A stretch of DNA of 64,000 nt from Shimia haliotis. GTDB lineage: Bacteria > Pseudomonadota > Alphaproteobacteria > Rhodobacterales > Rhodobacteraceae. The DNA lies in NCBI RefSeq assembly GCF_900114415.1, contig NZ_FOSZ01000008.1, positions 1 through 64,000 on the forward strand. The letters run 5' to 3'. The stretch's first letter is position 1. Each line of letters begins with the position of its first letter. Of this stretch, positions 48,126 to 57,932 are shown piece by piece. The notes beneath the pieces are model-generated. The model was not told the origin of the DNA, made no database searches, and saw nothing but the letters and a program-made list of their open reading frames with translations. Position numbers and translations under genes: made by a program.

Positions 48126-49460
48126 TTACTCTTTCGGGCCAAGGGCCGACAGGCCTTTGAGAATATCCAGAGCATAAGCCAACTGATAATCCTCTTCGCG
48201 CAGCTTGGCGGCCTCTTCGGCCTTCGCACGGTCCTCTTCGATCTGACGGCGTTCGTCGTCTGTCAGACTGTCGTTGTTCAGGCTTCCGCGAAGATCCGCC
48301 TCACCGTTGAAACGACGGCCGGTATCCTCTTCTTCTTCCTCTGCTGGCTTACGGCGCGGTTGCTCCACAACGATGTCTGGGCTCACGCCCAACGCCTGAA
48401 TGGACCGCCCCGACGGCGTGTAATACCGCGCAGTTGTCAAACGCATGGCCCCATCACCCCGCAGCGGCATCACCGTCTGCACGGAGCCTTTGCCAAAGCT
48501 CTTGGTGCCAACAACGATCGCACGGCGATGATCCTGAAGCGCACCGGCAACAATTTCAGACGCCGACGCGGACCCGCCGTTGATCAGCACCACAATCGGC
48601 TTCCCTTCTGCCAAATCACCGGGTTCCGCATTGTAGCGCTCGCCATCCTGCGGGTTGCGGCCACGGGTCGAAACGATCTCGCCTTTCTCAAGGAAACTGT
48701 CCGACACACGGATCGCCTGCGTCAGCAAACCACCGGGGTTGTTGCGCAGATCCAGAACGATGCCGTTCACGTTTTCCATACCACCGAGTTCCTCAACCTG
48801 CTTGGCAAAGCCGGCCTCAAGGTTCGGTGTGGTCTGATCGTTGAACGTCGTCACACGCAAAACAACGCTATCGCCAACAGTGCGCGAGCGCACCGCGGTC
48901 AACTTGATGGTGTCGCGGATGATGGTTACGTCAAACGGTTCCGGTTCGCCTTCACGCACCACAGTGATCACGATCTCGCTGCCAACCGGCCCACGCATCA
49001 TCTCAACCGCCTGATCAAGCGTCAGACCCAGAACGCTTTCGTTGTCCACATGCGTGATGAAATCACCTGCCTCAATGCCTGCCGCATCTGCTGGCGTGTC
49101 ATCAATCGGAGAGACAACTTTGACAAAGCCTTCCTCTTGCGTGACCTCAATGCCCAGTCCGCCAAACTCGCCGCGGGTCTGCACGCGCATATCCTCGGCA
49201 TCGTCAGGCGACAGATACGAACTGTGCGGGTCCAGCGAGGTCAACATGCCGTTGATCGCCGCCTCAATCAGATCCGCCTCATCAACTTCTTCGACATATT
49301 GCACGCGAATGCGCTCGAAGATGTCGCCAAACAGATCAAGCTGCTGGTAGACGTTCGCCTTGCTTTCGTTTTCCTGGGCCAACAGGGGGCCGGCCACCTG
49401 TGTCGTGACCAGCGTTCCGACCAAAATGCCGGTCGCAGCCGCAGCGACAAACTTCTTCAT
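48126..49460 (-). CDS. ctpA: C-terminal processing protease (S41 family)
   Basis: A 444-residue exported protease with a signal/anchor (AAAATGILVGTLVTTQVAGP), a PDZ domain (~80-170, GLGIEVTQEEGFVKVVSPID) and the S41 catalytic domain. In the latter the Ser nucleophile lies in VLINGGSASASEIVAGAL and the Lys in VVGTKSFGKGSVQTVMPLRG. The tail is Glu-rich. It starts 3 nt after the EnvC-type gene, as is common in alphaproteobacteria, where the two act on peptidoglycan maturation. Confidence 0.93.
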   Translation of the reverse strand: MKKFVAAAATGILVGTLVTTQVAGPLLAQENESKANVYQQLDLFGDIFERIRVQYVEEVDEADLIEAAINGMLTSLDPHSSYLSPDDAEDMRVQTRGEFGGLGIEVTQEEGFVKVVSPIDDTPADAAGIEAGDFITHVDNESVLGLTLDQAVEMMRGPVGSEIVITVVREGEPEPFDVTIIRDTIKLTAVRSRTVGDSVVLRVTTFNDQTTPNLEAGFAKQVEELGGMENVNGIVLDLRNNPGGLLTQAIRVSDSFLEKGEIVSTRGRNPQDGERYNAEPGDLAEGKPIVVLINGGSASASEIVAGALQDHRRAIVVGTKSFGKGSVQTVMPLRGDGAMRLTTARYYTPSGRSIQALGVSPDIVVEQPRRKPAEEEEEDTGRRFNGEADLRGSLNNDSLTDDERRQIEEDRAKAEEAAKLREEDYQLAYALDILKGLSALGPKE

Positions 49461-49463
49461 ATG

Positions 49464-50609
49464 TCATCCATCCTTGTTGGTTTTGAACCACGTTTCCGGG
49501 TCCACGGGCGCTTTGCCCTCTCTCACTTCTATATAGAGCGTTTCTGTGCGGTCCTGACCAGTGCCTTCACTAGACTGTGACAGGATGGCACCAACTTCGG
49601 GGTCATTTCCCCCCATCAAACCGACAGGCGTGCCTTCCGGCACCACTTCGCCGACGTTGCCATAGACCTGCGCAAGGCCGGCAATCACAAAAAGATACCC
49701 GGGTTGGGGTTCGAGAATCATCACATTGCCAAAATCCAGAAGCGGCCCGCGATACCGGATCGTGGCCGCGGTGGGGGACGTCACCAAGGCATTCGGCCGC
49801 GTGGCCAGCACCAAACCCGGCCGCGTGATGCCCGCCGCATCCGCCTCTCCCGCACGGCGCAGAACCCGTGCCTCCACCGGCAGGTCCAAGGTGCCCTTGC
49901 GCCCTGTCACATCAGGCAGATCAATCTCGGACATGCCTTCCACTTGCAAATCCACCAAAGCGCTCGCAAACCCTTCAAGCGTTTCAGTTGATGCGATCAA
50001 CAATGCGGTCTGCACCGGATCTTCGGTGAACCGTTTGGGCACATCGGTCCGGTCCGCAATCGCCTTGCTCAATTCCTGACGGGCCGCCTGCGCGCCCGCC
50101 AATCCATCCTGAAGCGTTTCAGCCGCGCCTTCCTGAAGGCTGCGCAAAATCGTGACCTCTTCCAGATCCCGTCGCACGGCCGCCGCACGGGTTTCCAACG
50201 CCGGCGTCACATCCGCAAGGATCATGCCCGCCCGCGCTGTGCCCACCGGCCCCTCGGGATGCAGCAACATAACCGGCGACCGGTCCTGCCCCATGGTCTG
50301 AAGCACCCCCAGAAGGCGCGCGATCTCAACTTCTTGGGATTTCAACTGTTTGCTCAGTTGGGCCTCGCGGATCGCAGCACGACGCAACCCCGCCCGCAAA
50401 GCCGTCAGCCCCGCCTCATAGGCATGCACCACTCCGGTCAGGGATTTCACCCGATCCCGACTGCCCTTTGCCTCGCCCAAGGCCACAGACGCGGCCTCCA
50501 ACTGTTCTGCCGCCGCCCGCGCTGCCCCTGCCGGATCGGTCTCGGCCCGCCCCGGAGCAGCAAGGGCAGTCACCACCGCCAGCATCAACAAGAGCGCAGG
50601 ACATCTCAT
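49464..50609 (-). CDS. EnvC-type murein hydrolase activator
   Basis: A 381-residue exported protein with a signal peptide (LLLMLAVVTALAAPGRA), a long coiled-coil region (~25-230) and a C-terminal LytM-like domain. In that domain the metal-binding HxxxD and HxH residues are not seen (LVTSPTAATIRYRGPLLDFG, PQPGYLFVIAGLAQVYGNVG). A degenerate LytM after coiled coils is the EnvC pattern: it activates amidases rather than cleaving. It overlaps gpmI by 4 bp. Confidence 0.88.
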   Translation of the reverse strand: MRCPALLLMLAVVTALAAPGRAETDPAGAARAAAEQLEAASVALGEAKGSRDRVKSLTGVVHAYEAGLTALRAGLRRAAIREAQLSKQLKSQEVEIARLLGVLQTMGQDRSPVMLLHPEGPVGTARAGMILADVTPALETRAAAVRRDLEEVTILRSLQEGAAETLQDGLAGAQAARQELSKAIADRTDVPKRFTEDPVQTALLIASTETLEGFASALVDLQVEGMSEIDLPDVTGRKGTLDLPVEARVLRRAGEADAAGITRPGLVLATRPNALVTSPTAATIRYRGPLLDFGNVMILEPQPGYLFVIAGLAQVYGNVGEVVPEGTPVGLMGGNDPEVGAILSQSSEGTGQDRTETLYIEVREGKAPVDPETWFKTNKDG

Positions 50610-52126
50610 CGCGTAATCAGGCTCTCTCCGGTCATCTCAGCCGGCTTTTGCAGGGCCATCAACTCAAGCAAGGTCGGCGCAAGATCCGCCAATCGTCCCG
50701 CGCGCAGAGACACCCCTTCCGGCCCGTTCACAAGAACCACCGGTACAGGGTTCAGAGTATGCGCCGTATGCGGCCCACCGGTCACGGGATCCACCATCGT
50801 TTCACAGTTGCCGTGATCCGCAGTGACGATCATCGCACCACCCACAGCCTCAAGCGCAGCCCGAACCTTGCCCAGCCCGTCATCCACCGCCGCACACGCA
50901 GCCATCGCCGCTTCAAGGCTGCCTGTGTGCCCCACCATGTCAGGGTTCGCGTAGTTGGTAACAATCAGGTCATAGCCATGCTCAATCGCGGCCACGAATT
51001 TCTCGGTCACTTCGCCCGACGACATTTCAGGCTGCAAATCATAGGTCGCCACCTTGGGCGACTTGGGCATAAACCGGTCCTCGCCCTCCGAAGGCGTTTC
51101 CTCGCCACCGTTCAAAAAGAAAGTCACATGCGGGTATTTTTCTGTTTCCGCCAACCGGAACTGCGTCTTGCCGGCTTTGGCGACCCATTCGCCCAGCGTG
51201 TTCACGATCTCCTGCTTGGGATAGCAGGTGGTCATATAGGCGTTGTGCTGCTCCGAATAATCCACCATCCCCAGCATGGCTGCCCATTCCGGCCGTGCCG
51301 ACACATCGAAGTCCGCAAAATCCGGTTGACCCAAGGCCGCCAGAATCTCCCGCGCACGATCGGCTCGGAAGTTCAGGCAGAAAAAACCGTCCCCATCCTT
51401 GGCCCCCGCATAATCACCAATCACGGTCGCTTCGATGAACTCGTCGTTCTGACCCCGCGCGTAACCGGTTTCAACCGCCTCTAGAACCGATCCGGCGGCC
51501 AACCCTTTGGCACCGACCCAAGCATCAAACGCCGTACTCACGCGTTCCCAGCGGTTGTCGCGGTCCATCGCAAAATAGCGCCCCGTCAGTGTCGCGACCT
51601 TGGCGCCCTCGGGCAGCCCCGCCATCAAAGCGCCGACATAATCAACTGCGGATTTTGGCGCCACATCACGCCCGTCAGTGATCGCATGCAGCGCCACCGG
51701 AACGCCCGCATTGGTGATCGCTTTCACCGCCGCCAGCACATGCGCCAGATGCCCATGAACGCCACCGTCCGAAATCACGCCCATCAGATGCGCGGTGCCG
51801 CCAGTCTCTTTCATCTTGGTAATGAACGCTGCAAGAGCGGCATTTTCAAAAAACGATCCATCCTCGATCGCCAAATCGATCTGCCCGAGATCCATCGCCA
51901 CCACGCGGCCCGCACCGATGTTGGTGTGTCCCACCTCGGAATTGCCCATCTGTCCGCTGGGCAAACCCACGTCCGGCCCATGGGTGATCAACGTGGCATT
52001 CGGACAGCCCGCCATCATCGCATCAAAATTGGGAGTGTCCGCCAGATAAGGCGCATTGGCAGCAGTGTCGTCGCTGACGCCCCACCCATCCAGAATGCAC
52101 AAAACAACGGGTTTGGGCGGTGTCAT
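50606..52126 (-). CDS. gpmI: 2,3-bisphosphoglycerate-independent phosphoglycerate mutase
   Basis: A 506-residue enzyme of glycolysis. It opens KPVVLCILDGWGVSDDTAAN with the metal Asp, has the phosphoserine S63 in QMGNSEVGHTNIGAG, and ends with GMI-type metal ligands (NYANPDMVGHTG, IVTADHGNCETM). The start at 52126 (MTPPKP) follows GGAG; four codons upstream are also open. It shares an operon with the EnvC-type gene and ctpA through ATGA coupling. Confidence 0.95.
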   Translation of the reverse strand: MTPPKPVVLCILDGWGVSDDTAANAPYLADTPNFDAMMAGCPNATLITHGPDVGLPSGQMGNSEVGHTNIGAGRVVAMDLGQIDLAIEDGSFFENAALAAFITKMKETGGTAHLMGVISDGGVHGHLAHVLAAVKAITNAGVPVALHAITDGRDVAPKSAVDYVGALMAGLPEGAKVATLTGRYFAMDRDNRWERVSTAFDAWVGAKGLAAGSVLEAVETGYARGQNDEFIEATVIGDYAGAKDGDGFFCLNFRADRAREILAALGQPDFADFDVSARPEWAAMLGMVDYSEQHNAYMTTCYPKQEIVNTLGEWVAKAGKTQFRLAETEKYPHVTFFLNGGEETPSEGEDRFMPKSPKVATYDLQPEMSSGEVTEKFVAAIEHGYDLIVTNYANPDMVGHTGSLEAAMAACAAVDDGLGKVRAALEAVGGAMIVTADHGNCETMVDPVTGGPHTAHTLNPVPVVLVNGPEGVSLRAGRLADLAPTLLELMALQKPAEMTGESLITR

Positions 52127-52279
52127 AGTCTGCTCCACTTACTGCTCAGCGCCGTTCTAGCCTGTGCGTCGCGCAGGGGGAACAGATTTTTGGGTCAAAG
52201 CTGGCACATGCCGTGTTCAAAACGCTGAATGTTTGCACGAAATTCTGGGACAAAATGCCCGACCGTTCTCTCATCCGCG

Positions 52280-54325
52280 CTACCGCCGACCCTCACGCAA
52301 CCAGCCGGCGACAATGAACAAAGAGGCCAACATCAGCACTGCCCAAGGCGGCAACAGCGGTGTCCGTGCCACATCCAATGTCTCAAAGGCGCCGCGCGGT
52401 GTGATCCCGATCCAGCCACGCCCGATCGCAGGTCGCCCTGCCCGCACCTCACGTACCGCCGGCGCGCCATCTACCAAGGCCCAGTCTCCACCGTTCGTCG
52501 CATCCATAACCGGTGCCAGATTTTCCACACGCGCCAGCGTTTGTTCAAACTCACGAGGGGCCGCCGGCCCCAATCCAATCACCGCCCGCGCCGCACCATT
52601 GGCCAAACGATAAAGCCCGATCTCCGCGCCCTCATAAACCGCTTCAAAGCGTCCTGGTGCGGTTTCTTCCAGCGGCACGGAAACACTGTCGCCCTCAGGC
52701 GTGGTGATTTCTACCTCTCCGACATCGCTTTCCAAAGACCGCCGCACAATGCGCATCCGCTGGCCGGTGGCCTCGGCCCACAAAGCCTCTTCCTCAAGCT
52801 CGGGTTCCGCCATCATCCAATGCGCCAAACGCCTCAGCATCTCCAACTGCGGCCCGCCACCGTCATATCCCCGCGCCCAGAGCCATGCATGATCCGACGC
52901 CAAAAGCGCCACACGTCCTTCGCCCGCGCGGTTCAGCACCAACAACGGGCTGTCCTCGGCACCAGTCATCAAAACCTGCGCGCCCTCAACCGGCGTGACT
53001 TCAACCTGACGCAACCAAGCGCCCCAGTTTTCGGCATTCGGCAAGCCTGCTGTCACCGGATGGCGTGCGCCCACATCTGTGACGGTTGGCGCAAACCTTT
53101 GTTCGATCACCCGCGCTGTCGGCGCACCGGGCAAAATTTCCGACAAGGGTCCGCGATAAATGCTGCCCGCGCTGGCATAATCCGGCCCCGCCGCCACCAG
53201 AACCGCACCGCCGTTGCGGATGTATTCACGCACGTTTTCAAGATAAACCGACGGCAGAATGCCCCGCCGCTGATAGCGGTCAAAAATGATCAGGTCGAAA
53301 TCGTCGATCTTCTCCATGAACAGTTCACGAGTCGGAAAGGCAATCAGCGACAACTCCGCCACCGGCACACCATCCTGCTTTTCCGGTGGCCGCAAAATTG
53401 TGAAATGCACAAGATCAACCGAAGCATCCGACTTCAGCAGATTGCGCCATGTACGCGCACCTTGATGTGGCTCACCAGACACCAAAAGCACCCGCAACCG
53501 GTCTCGGACACCGTTGATTTGCACCAGCGCGGCGTTATTGCGATCTGTCAGCTCGCCCGCCTCAAAAGGCACCGAAAACTGGATCACATTGCGCCCGCCG
53601 TGCGGCAAGGTCACTGGCAATTCAATGTCGCGCCCCAAAGGCACTTCAAACTCTTGTGGCTCTTCGCCATCAATGGAAATGAAAAGCGGCGCGCGCGTCA
53701 CGCCAGAGGGCGCCGCGCCGCTGTCCTCGACCCGCAAGGTCAGGGTCACAGGCTCTCCCAAGATCGCAAACGCCGGAGCATTTTTGACGCTCAGACGTCG
53801 GTCCCAATCCGCCTCGCGCCCTGTGTGCAACAGGTGAAACGGCGCCGGCAGGTCCGGTGCCAGTTCCATGTCATGCACCACGCCATCGCTGATCGCCACA
53901 ACACCGGCCACACGGCCGCGCGGTTCCTGCGCCAGAGCCTCGTTCAACGCCGCCATCATCTCGGTTCCGGCATCATTCAGGCCGTCGCCCACATCCACGC
54001 GCCGCACCTCGGTGTTTTCGCGCGCAGCCAATCTTGCCGCCATCGCCAAAGCGGCCGCTTCGGTCCGCTCCGCCCGATCATCCAGTTTCTGGCTCGCACT
54101 CTGATCCACCAGCATCAGAACAATATCACTCAGCGGTGCACGGTTTTCTGTCTGCAGCACCGGACCCGCCAATGCCGCCAAAATCACCAGCCCCGCCAGC
54201 CCGCGGAACGCCCAGCCATTGAGCCCGCGCCACAGCGCAAAAGACACCGCCACAGCACACAGCGCCGCCAACGACACCAACAGCCAAATCGGCACAATCG
54301 GGTCAAAAAGAACGTTTCCGGTCAT
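52280..54325 (-). CDS. membrane-anchored protein with glutamine-amidotransferase-like/VWA-like domain (moxR operon)
   Basis: A 681-residue protein with two N-terminal helices (PIVPIWLLVSLAALCAVAVS, AFRGLAGLVILAALAGPVLQ) and one at the C-terminus (PPWAVLMLASLFIVAGWLRE). Between them a VWA-like opening (IVLMLVDQSASQKLDD), a beta-rich part and a ThuA/GATase-like segment (FDLIIFDRYQRRGILPSVYL, YIRNGGAVLVAAGPDYAS) are visible. It overlaps the DUF4159 gene by 4 bp. This is the usual last member of alphaproteobacterial moxR-DUF58-DUF4159 operons; the exact role is unknown. Confidence 0.75.
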   Translation of the reverse strand: MTGNVLFDPIVPIWLLVSLAALCAVAVSFALWRGLNGWAFRGLAGLVILAALAGPVLQTENRAPLSDIVLMLVDQSASQKLDDRAERTEAAALAMAARLAARENTEVRRVDVGDGLNDAGTEMMAALNEALAQEPRGRVAGVVAISDGVVHDMELAPDLPAPFHLLHTGREADWDRRLSVKNAPAFAILGEPVTLTLRVEDSGAAPSGVTRAPLFISIDGEEPQEFEVPLGRDIELPVTLPHGGRNVIQFSVPFEAGELTDRNNAALVQINGVRDRLRVLLVSGEPHQGARTWRNLLKSDASVDLVHFTILRPPEKQDGVPVAELSLIAFPTRELFMEKIDDFDLIIFDRYQRRGILPSVYLENVREYIRNGGAVLVAAGPDYASAGSIYRGPLSEILPGAPTARVIEQRFAPTVTDVGARHPVTAGLPNAENWGAWLRQVEVTPVEGAQVLMTGAEDSPLLVLNRAGEGRVALLASDHAWLWARGYDGGGPQLEMLRRLAHWMMAEPELEEEALWAEATGQRMRIVRRSLESDVGEVEITTPEGDSVSVPLEETAPGRFEAVYEGAEIGLYRLANGAARAVIGLGPAAPREFEQTLARVENLAPVMDATNGGDWALVDGAPAVREVRAGRPAIGRGWIGITPRGAFETLDVARTPLLPPWAVLMLASLFIVAGWLREGRR

Positions 54326-57063
54326 TGCCCCAGCCGATCCAGCAACGCAGGCACATGCACCTGATCGCTTTTGTAGTTGCCCGTCAGAACATGCATCACA
54401 AGGTTCACGCCGAACCGATAGGCGATCTCGCGTTGCCGCTCTCCGCTTCGCCCACGCCCGACCGGATACATGGTGTTGCCCATCGCATCCCGCGCCCAAG
54501 CCGCGGCCCAGTCGTTGCCGCCAATCACCACCGGCGTCACCCCGTCATTGAGATTGCGAAACGGCATGCCTTCAATCTGCTCCGCATCCGGCGGCGCGGC
54601 CTCAACCCACACGTCGCGGCTTAGATACCGCCCCGGAAAATCCTGCAACAGATAAAAAGTCCGCGTCAGAACGTGATCCGAGGGCACGGGATCAAGAGGC
54701 GGAATATCCAGCCCCGTCGCCAAGCTTTGCAGTTTGCGTCCGTTCGGACTGCTGGTGCCAAAGCCCGCGACGTCGCCGTCGCGCGTGTCAAACAGGATCA
54801 TCCCGCCAGACCGCAAATAGGTGTTGAGCTTGGCATAGGCCTCGCGGCTCGGCGTGGGCTGATCCGGTGTTATCGGCCAATAAAGCAAGGGGAAAAACGC
54901 CAACTCATCGGATTCCAAATCCACAGAGACAGGGGCTGCCGGCTCCACTGACGTTCTGAAATTCAGCACCATACCAAGGCCGCGCAATCCGGCCAAAGCC
55001 GTGTCATCTACCCCGCGATTGCCGGTCACGATATGGCCCAAGACAACTTCCTGCGCGTGATCGGCGAACACCTCCTGCGCCAGTATCTCCTGCGGGAGGG
55101 CAAGCCCTGCCAACACCACGGCCGCCACCCGCGCACCCCAAAGCCGCCCGCTGACGGCCAGCGACGCCAGCACGTCCACCGCCAGCAAAATCAGAGCCGC
55201 CGCAAGGAAATAGCCCGACAAATCCGTCGTCACCGCCCCGCGCAGCCCCTCAACCGGCACATCCGCAGGCCAGCGCACCGGCTGCAAATCGTCCTCGGCC
55301 CGCAACACATTCAGCGCCAACAACCGATCGCCATCCCGATACAATCCCGGTCGCAGATCCATGCTCAGTGGCGCCTCAAGCATCGCCTCCCCCGTCACGC
55401 CAGCCAATGTCTGCCCATCTTCCAGACGGCCAAATCCGTCCAAGACTTTCACCGGTTGCCACGTCGTTCCGGCCATCCGCTCCTCAGCATCAGCCCCTGT
55501 GGCGCTCAGAACCGCGAGCCGGTCCAGCATCTGCACAAACAGGCCCGACAACGGCAGGGCCGACCACTGCGCATTGGCGGTCACATGCACCAGCACAACC
55601 TGCCCCTGCCCGACAGCCTTACGTGTCACCAACGGCGTGCCATCTGACAACTCTGCAATCACCCGATCCGCCAAAGTGGGATCCGGCTGCGCCACAACTT
55701 GCGCTGTAACCGTGACCTCATCCGGCACCGACAAGCCATAAAACGGGCTGTCCACATCAAACGGCGCCAGCGATTTGGGCTCACCCCAACTCATCGCCCC
55801 ACCCACAGACCGGCCACCTGCCCGCAAGCGTACCGGCAACAACGGGTCTTCCTCTGTCCGGCTGACCTCGCTTGCCGCCAATCGCGGCCCCGCAAAGCGC
55901 AAAAGCAGCCCCCCCTGATCGAGCCACTCCAGCATCGCCGCAGTCTCGCCCTCTGACAGCACCGCAACATCTGCCAACACAATCACATCCGGGTTTGCTG
56001 GCAACACATCCGTCAACGCCCCTTCCAGCACATCAGCTGTTTCAACCAGCGCCTGCCGCAAATAATGCAGCGGCGACAAAAGTTGCAGTCCCTCGCGATC
56101 CTCGCGCCCCGCTATCAACGCCACCTCACGCCGGCGCAGGCTGTCATCCGAAAGGCTCACCGCGCCCGCAGACCGCACGCCGGCAATCTCGAACCGTGTG
56201 ACCCGCGCCCGCAATTCGCTTGGCAAACTCAGGGCGGTCTCCGCCTGCGCAGATCCGGCTTCAAAGGTGATCGGCAACGCCGCCAGAACCCGCTCCGTAC
56301 CGGCCGGATCAAGCCCGATCGCCTGCACCGTGATCTCCCGCTCCAACGCCGCCTGTGTGCGTTTCGCTGTCAACAGAACCTTGCCATCCTCATAAGTCGG
56401 CGGTGCCAAAGCCAGCGCCCCGCGCCCTGTTTGAACCACCCGCACATCGCCGCGGGCTTGCAACGCCGACAGCACAGCCTCACGCCCGCCGCGCTCCAAC
56501 CCGTCTGACAGCCAGATCGTGTCAAACGCCTGTTCTCCCAAACCCGCGACAAACGTCTCGTGCGTCGCCGCATCCGCCTCCCAGGCCATTGGCAAAACGC
56601 CCGCCATGCGGGACGTCCACACATCCGCCTGCGCAAATCGCAACTCTTCGGGCGCGCTCAATCGCTGTACCGCCACCACGCGCCCGTCCCGCGCCGCTTC
56701 CTCCAGCAGTGCTTCAACCATCGCCCGCCGCGCATCCCAATCACTCGCCGACGCCCAACTCGCATCCAGCAAAACAAGCAAAGGCCCCTGCCCGTCTTCC
56801 CGCTCCTGCGGGTTCAGCAGCGGCCCTGCCAAACCAATGATCACCGCCGCCACCGCCAGCATCCGCAGAACAAGCAACCACCACGGAGTACGGTCCGTAA
56901 CCGTGTCGTCATCCGTCAACCCAAGCAAAAGCACGACACCGGGAAATAGCCGCTTCACCGGTGCAGGCGGGATCGCCCGCAGGATCAGCCACAGCACCGG
57001 CAAAATCACCAAAGCCGCCAACAACCATGGCGTTACAAACCCTATGGCCAAACCACCAATCAT
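54322..57063 (-). CDS. BatA/DUF4159 domain membrane protein
   Basis: A 913-residue protein. The N-terminus is the BatA-type anchor (FVTPWLLAALVILPVLWLIL and LLVLRMLAVAAVIIGLAGPL). A VWA-like region follows (GPLLVLLDASWASASDWDAR), then a long middle with a further helix near ~640, and a C-terminal DUF4159 domain (VVLGHIVTGNRGVDDTALAG, LNTYLRSGGMILFDTRDGDV, VGRGRSGERQREIAYRFGVN). The start is at 57063, where ATGA overlaps the DUF58 gene stop. It probably works with MoxR and DUF58 proteins in the envelope. Confidence 0.85.
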   Translation of the reverse strand: MIGGLAIGFVTPWLLAALVILPVLWLILRAIPPAPVKRLFPGVVLLLGLTDDDTVTDRTPWWLLVLRMLAVAAVIIGLAGPLLNPQEREDGQGPLLVLLDASWASASDWDARRAMVEALLEEAARDGRVVAVQRLSAPEELRFAQADVWTSRMAGVLPMAWEADAATHETFVAGLGEQAFDTIWLSDGLERGGREAVLSALQARGDVRVVQTGRGALALAPPTYEDGKVLLTAKRTQAALEREITVQAIGLDPAGTERVLAALPITFEAGSAQAETALSLPSELRARVTRFEIAGVRSAGAVSLSDDSLRRREVALIAGREDREGLQLLSPLHYLRQALVETADVLEGALTDVLPANPDVIVLADVAVLSEGETAAMLEWLDQGGLLLRFAGPRLAASEVSRTEEDPLLPVRLRAGGRSVGGAMSWGEPKSLAPFDVDSPFYGLSVPDEVTVTAQVVAQPDPTLADRVIAELSDGTPLVTRKAVGQGQVVLVHVTANAQWSALPLSGLFVQMLDRLAVLSATGADAEERMAGTTWQPVKVLDGFGRLEDGQTLAGVTGEAMLEAPLSMDLRPGLYRDGDRLLALNVLRAEDDLQPVRWPADVPVEGLRGAVTTDLSGYFLAAALILLAVDVLASLAVSGRLWGARVAAVVLAGLALPQEILAQEVFADHAQEVVLGHIVTGNRGVDDTALAGLRGLGMVLNFRTSVEPAAPVSVDLESDELAFFPLLYWPITPDQPTPSREAYAKLNTYLRSGGMILFDTRDGDVAGFGTSSPNGRKLQSLATGLDIPPLDPVPSDHVLTRTFYLLQDFPGRYLSRDVWVEAAPPDAEQIEGMPFRNLNDGVTPVVIGGNDWAAAWARDAMGNTMYPVGRGRSGERQREIAYRFGVNLVMHVLTGNYKSDQVHVPALLDRLGQ

Positions 57064-57932
57064 CCACGGTTCTCCAACGCCCGATGCAACCACAACAGGG
57101 CCGCTTGTGCGCTGTCTCCGGTGTGATGCGTGCCATACCGCCAGCCTGTCACACGACACAGGTCGCGCAACCGCTCCCGACGCTCCGCCAATTTTTCAAC
57201 ATAGCGCTGTCTCAGGTCATCAGCCTTCTTGGTTTCGTGGCTGAGCGTGCCGCCCATGCTCTCAAACACCGCCCGCCCACGATACGGAAAATCTTCTTCC
57301 GCAGGGTCCAGCACCTGATAGCAGACGCCTCTGACACCGCGATCCGCCGCCTTGGTCAAAGCCTGCGAGAACGCCTCAAAGTCGCCCATGAAGTCCGACA
57401 CAAAAAGCGCCCGCGCATGGGGCAACATCGCCTTGGTCTCCGGCGTGCCGTAATCCCCGCCGTCTTCCTGCAAAAACATCTCGGTCAGGCGCAATATCTG
57501 CCCCTCACCGCGCCGTGGCGGCAACAGCGTGCCGGTCAATCCGACCCGCTCTCCGCTGCGGATCAGTAAGATCGCCACCGCCAGCGCCAAAAGGCGCGCG
57601 CGCTCCCCTTTCCTGACGCCATCCTTGCCACTCGCAAACTGCATCGACGGTGCAGCATCCACCCACAGCATCACCGACTGCGCCACCTGCCATTCCCGTT
57701 GACGCACGAACTGGGCATCCGACTTGGCCGACCGCCGCCAATCAATCATCCGCAGACTGTCACCGGGTTGCACTGGTCGGTACTGCCAGAAATCATCACC
57801 CATGCCTGCGCGCCGTCGTCCGTGTTCGCCCAACAACACAGTGCCCGCCAAATGCTCCGCCTGCGCCAACAAGGGCGGCAGACGTGCGGCTTCCGCCTCA
57901 GCACGCGCACGAAGATGGGCGACTGAACTCAC
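57060..57932 (-). CDS. DUF58 domain protein
   Basis: A 290-residue protein with the DUF58 core (EHLAGTVLLGEHGRRRAGMG, DDFWQYRPVQPGDSLRMIDW, RRSAKSDAQFVRQREWQV) and a VWA-like fold after it (VMLWVDAAPSMQFASG). It is encoded between moxR and the DUF4159 gene with ATGA overlaps at both ends. DUF58/VWA proteins are presumed MoxR clients. Confidence 0.9.
   Translation of the reverse strand: MSSVAHLRARAEAEAARLPPLLAQAEHLAGTVLLGEHGRRRAGMGDDFWQYRPVQPGDSLRMIDWRRSAKSDAQFVRQREWQVAQSVMLWVDAAPSMQFASGKDGVRKGERARLLALAVAILLIRSGERVGLTGTLLPPRRGEGQILRLTEMFLQEDGGDYGTPETKAMLPHARALFVSDFMGDFEAFSQALTKAADRGVRGVCYQVLDPAEEDFPYRGRAVFESMGGTLSHETKKADDLRQRYVEKLAERRERLRDLCRVTGWRYGTHHTGDSAQAALLWLHRALENRG

Noticed and set aside
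48063-49580. 505-codon open frame antisense to ctpA
   Set aside because: ctpA is intact and conserved; the antisense frame also runs through the terminator and has no start signal.
52229-54364. 711-codon open frame antisense to the 52280-54325 gene
   Set aside because: Same reasoning: His/Gln/Arg-rich mirror of a real gene with coupled operon neighbours.
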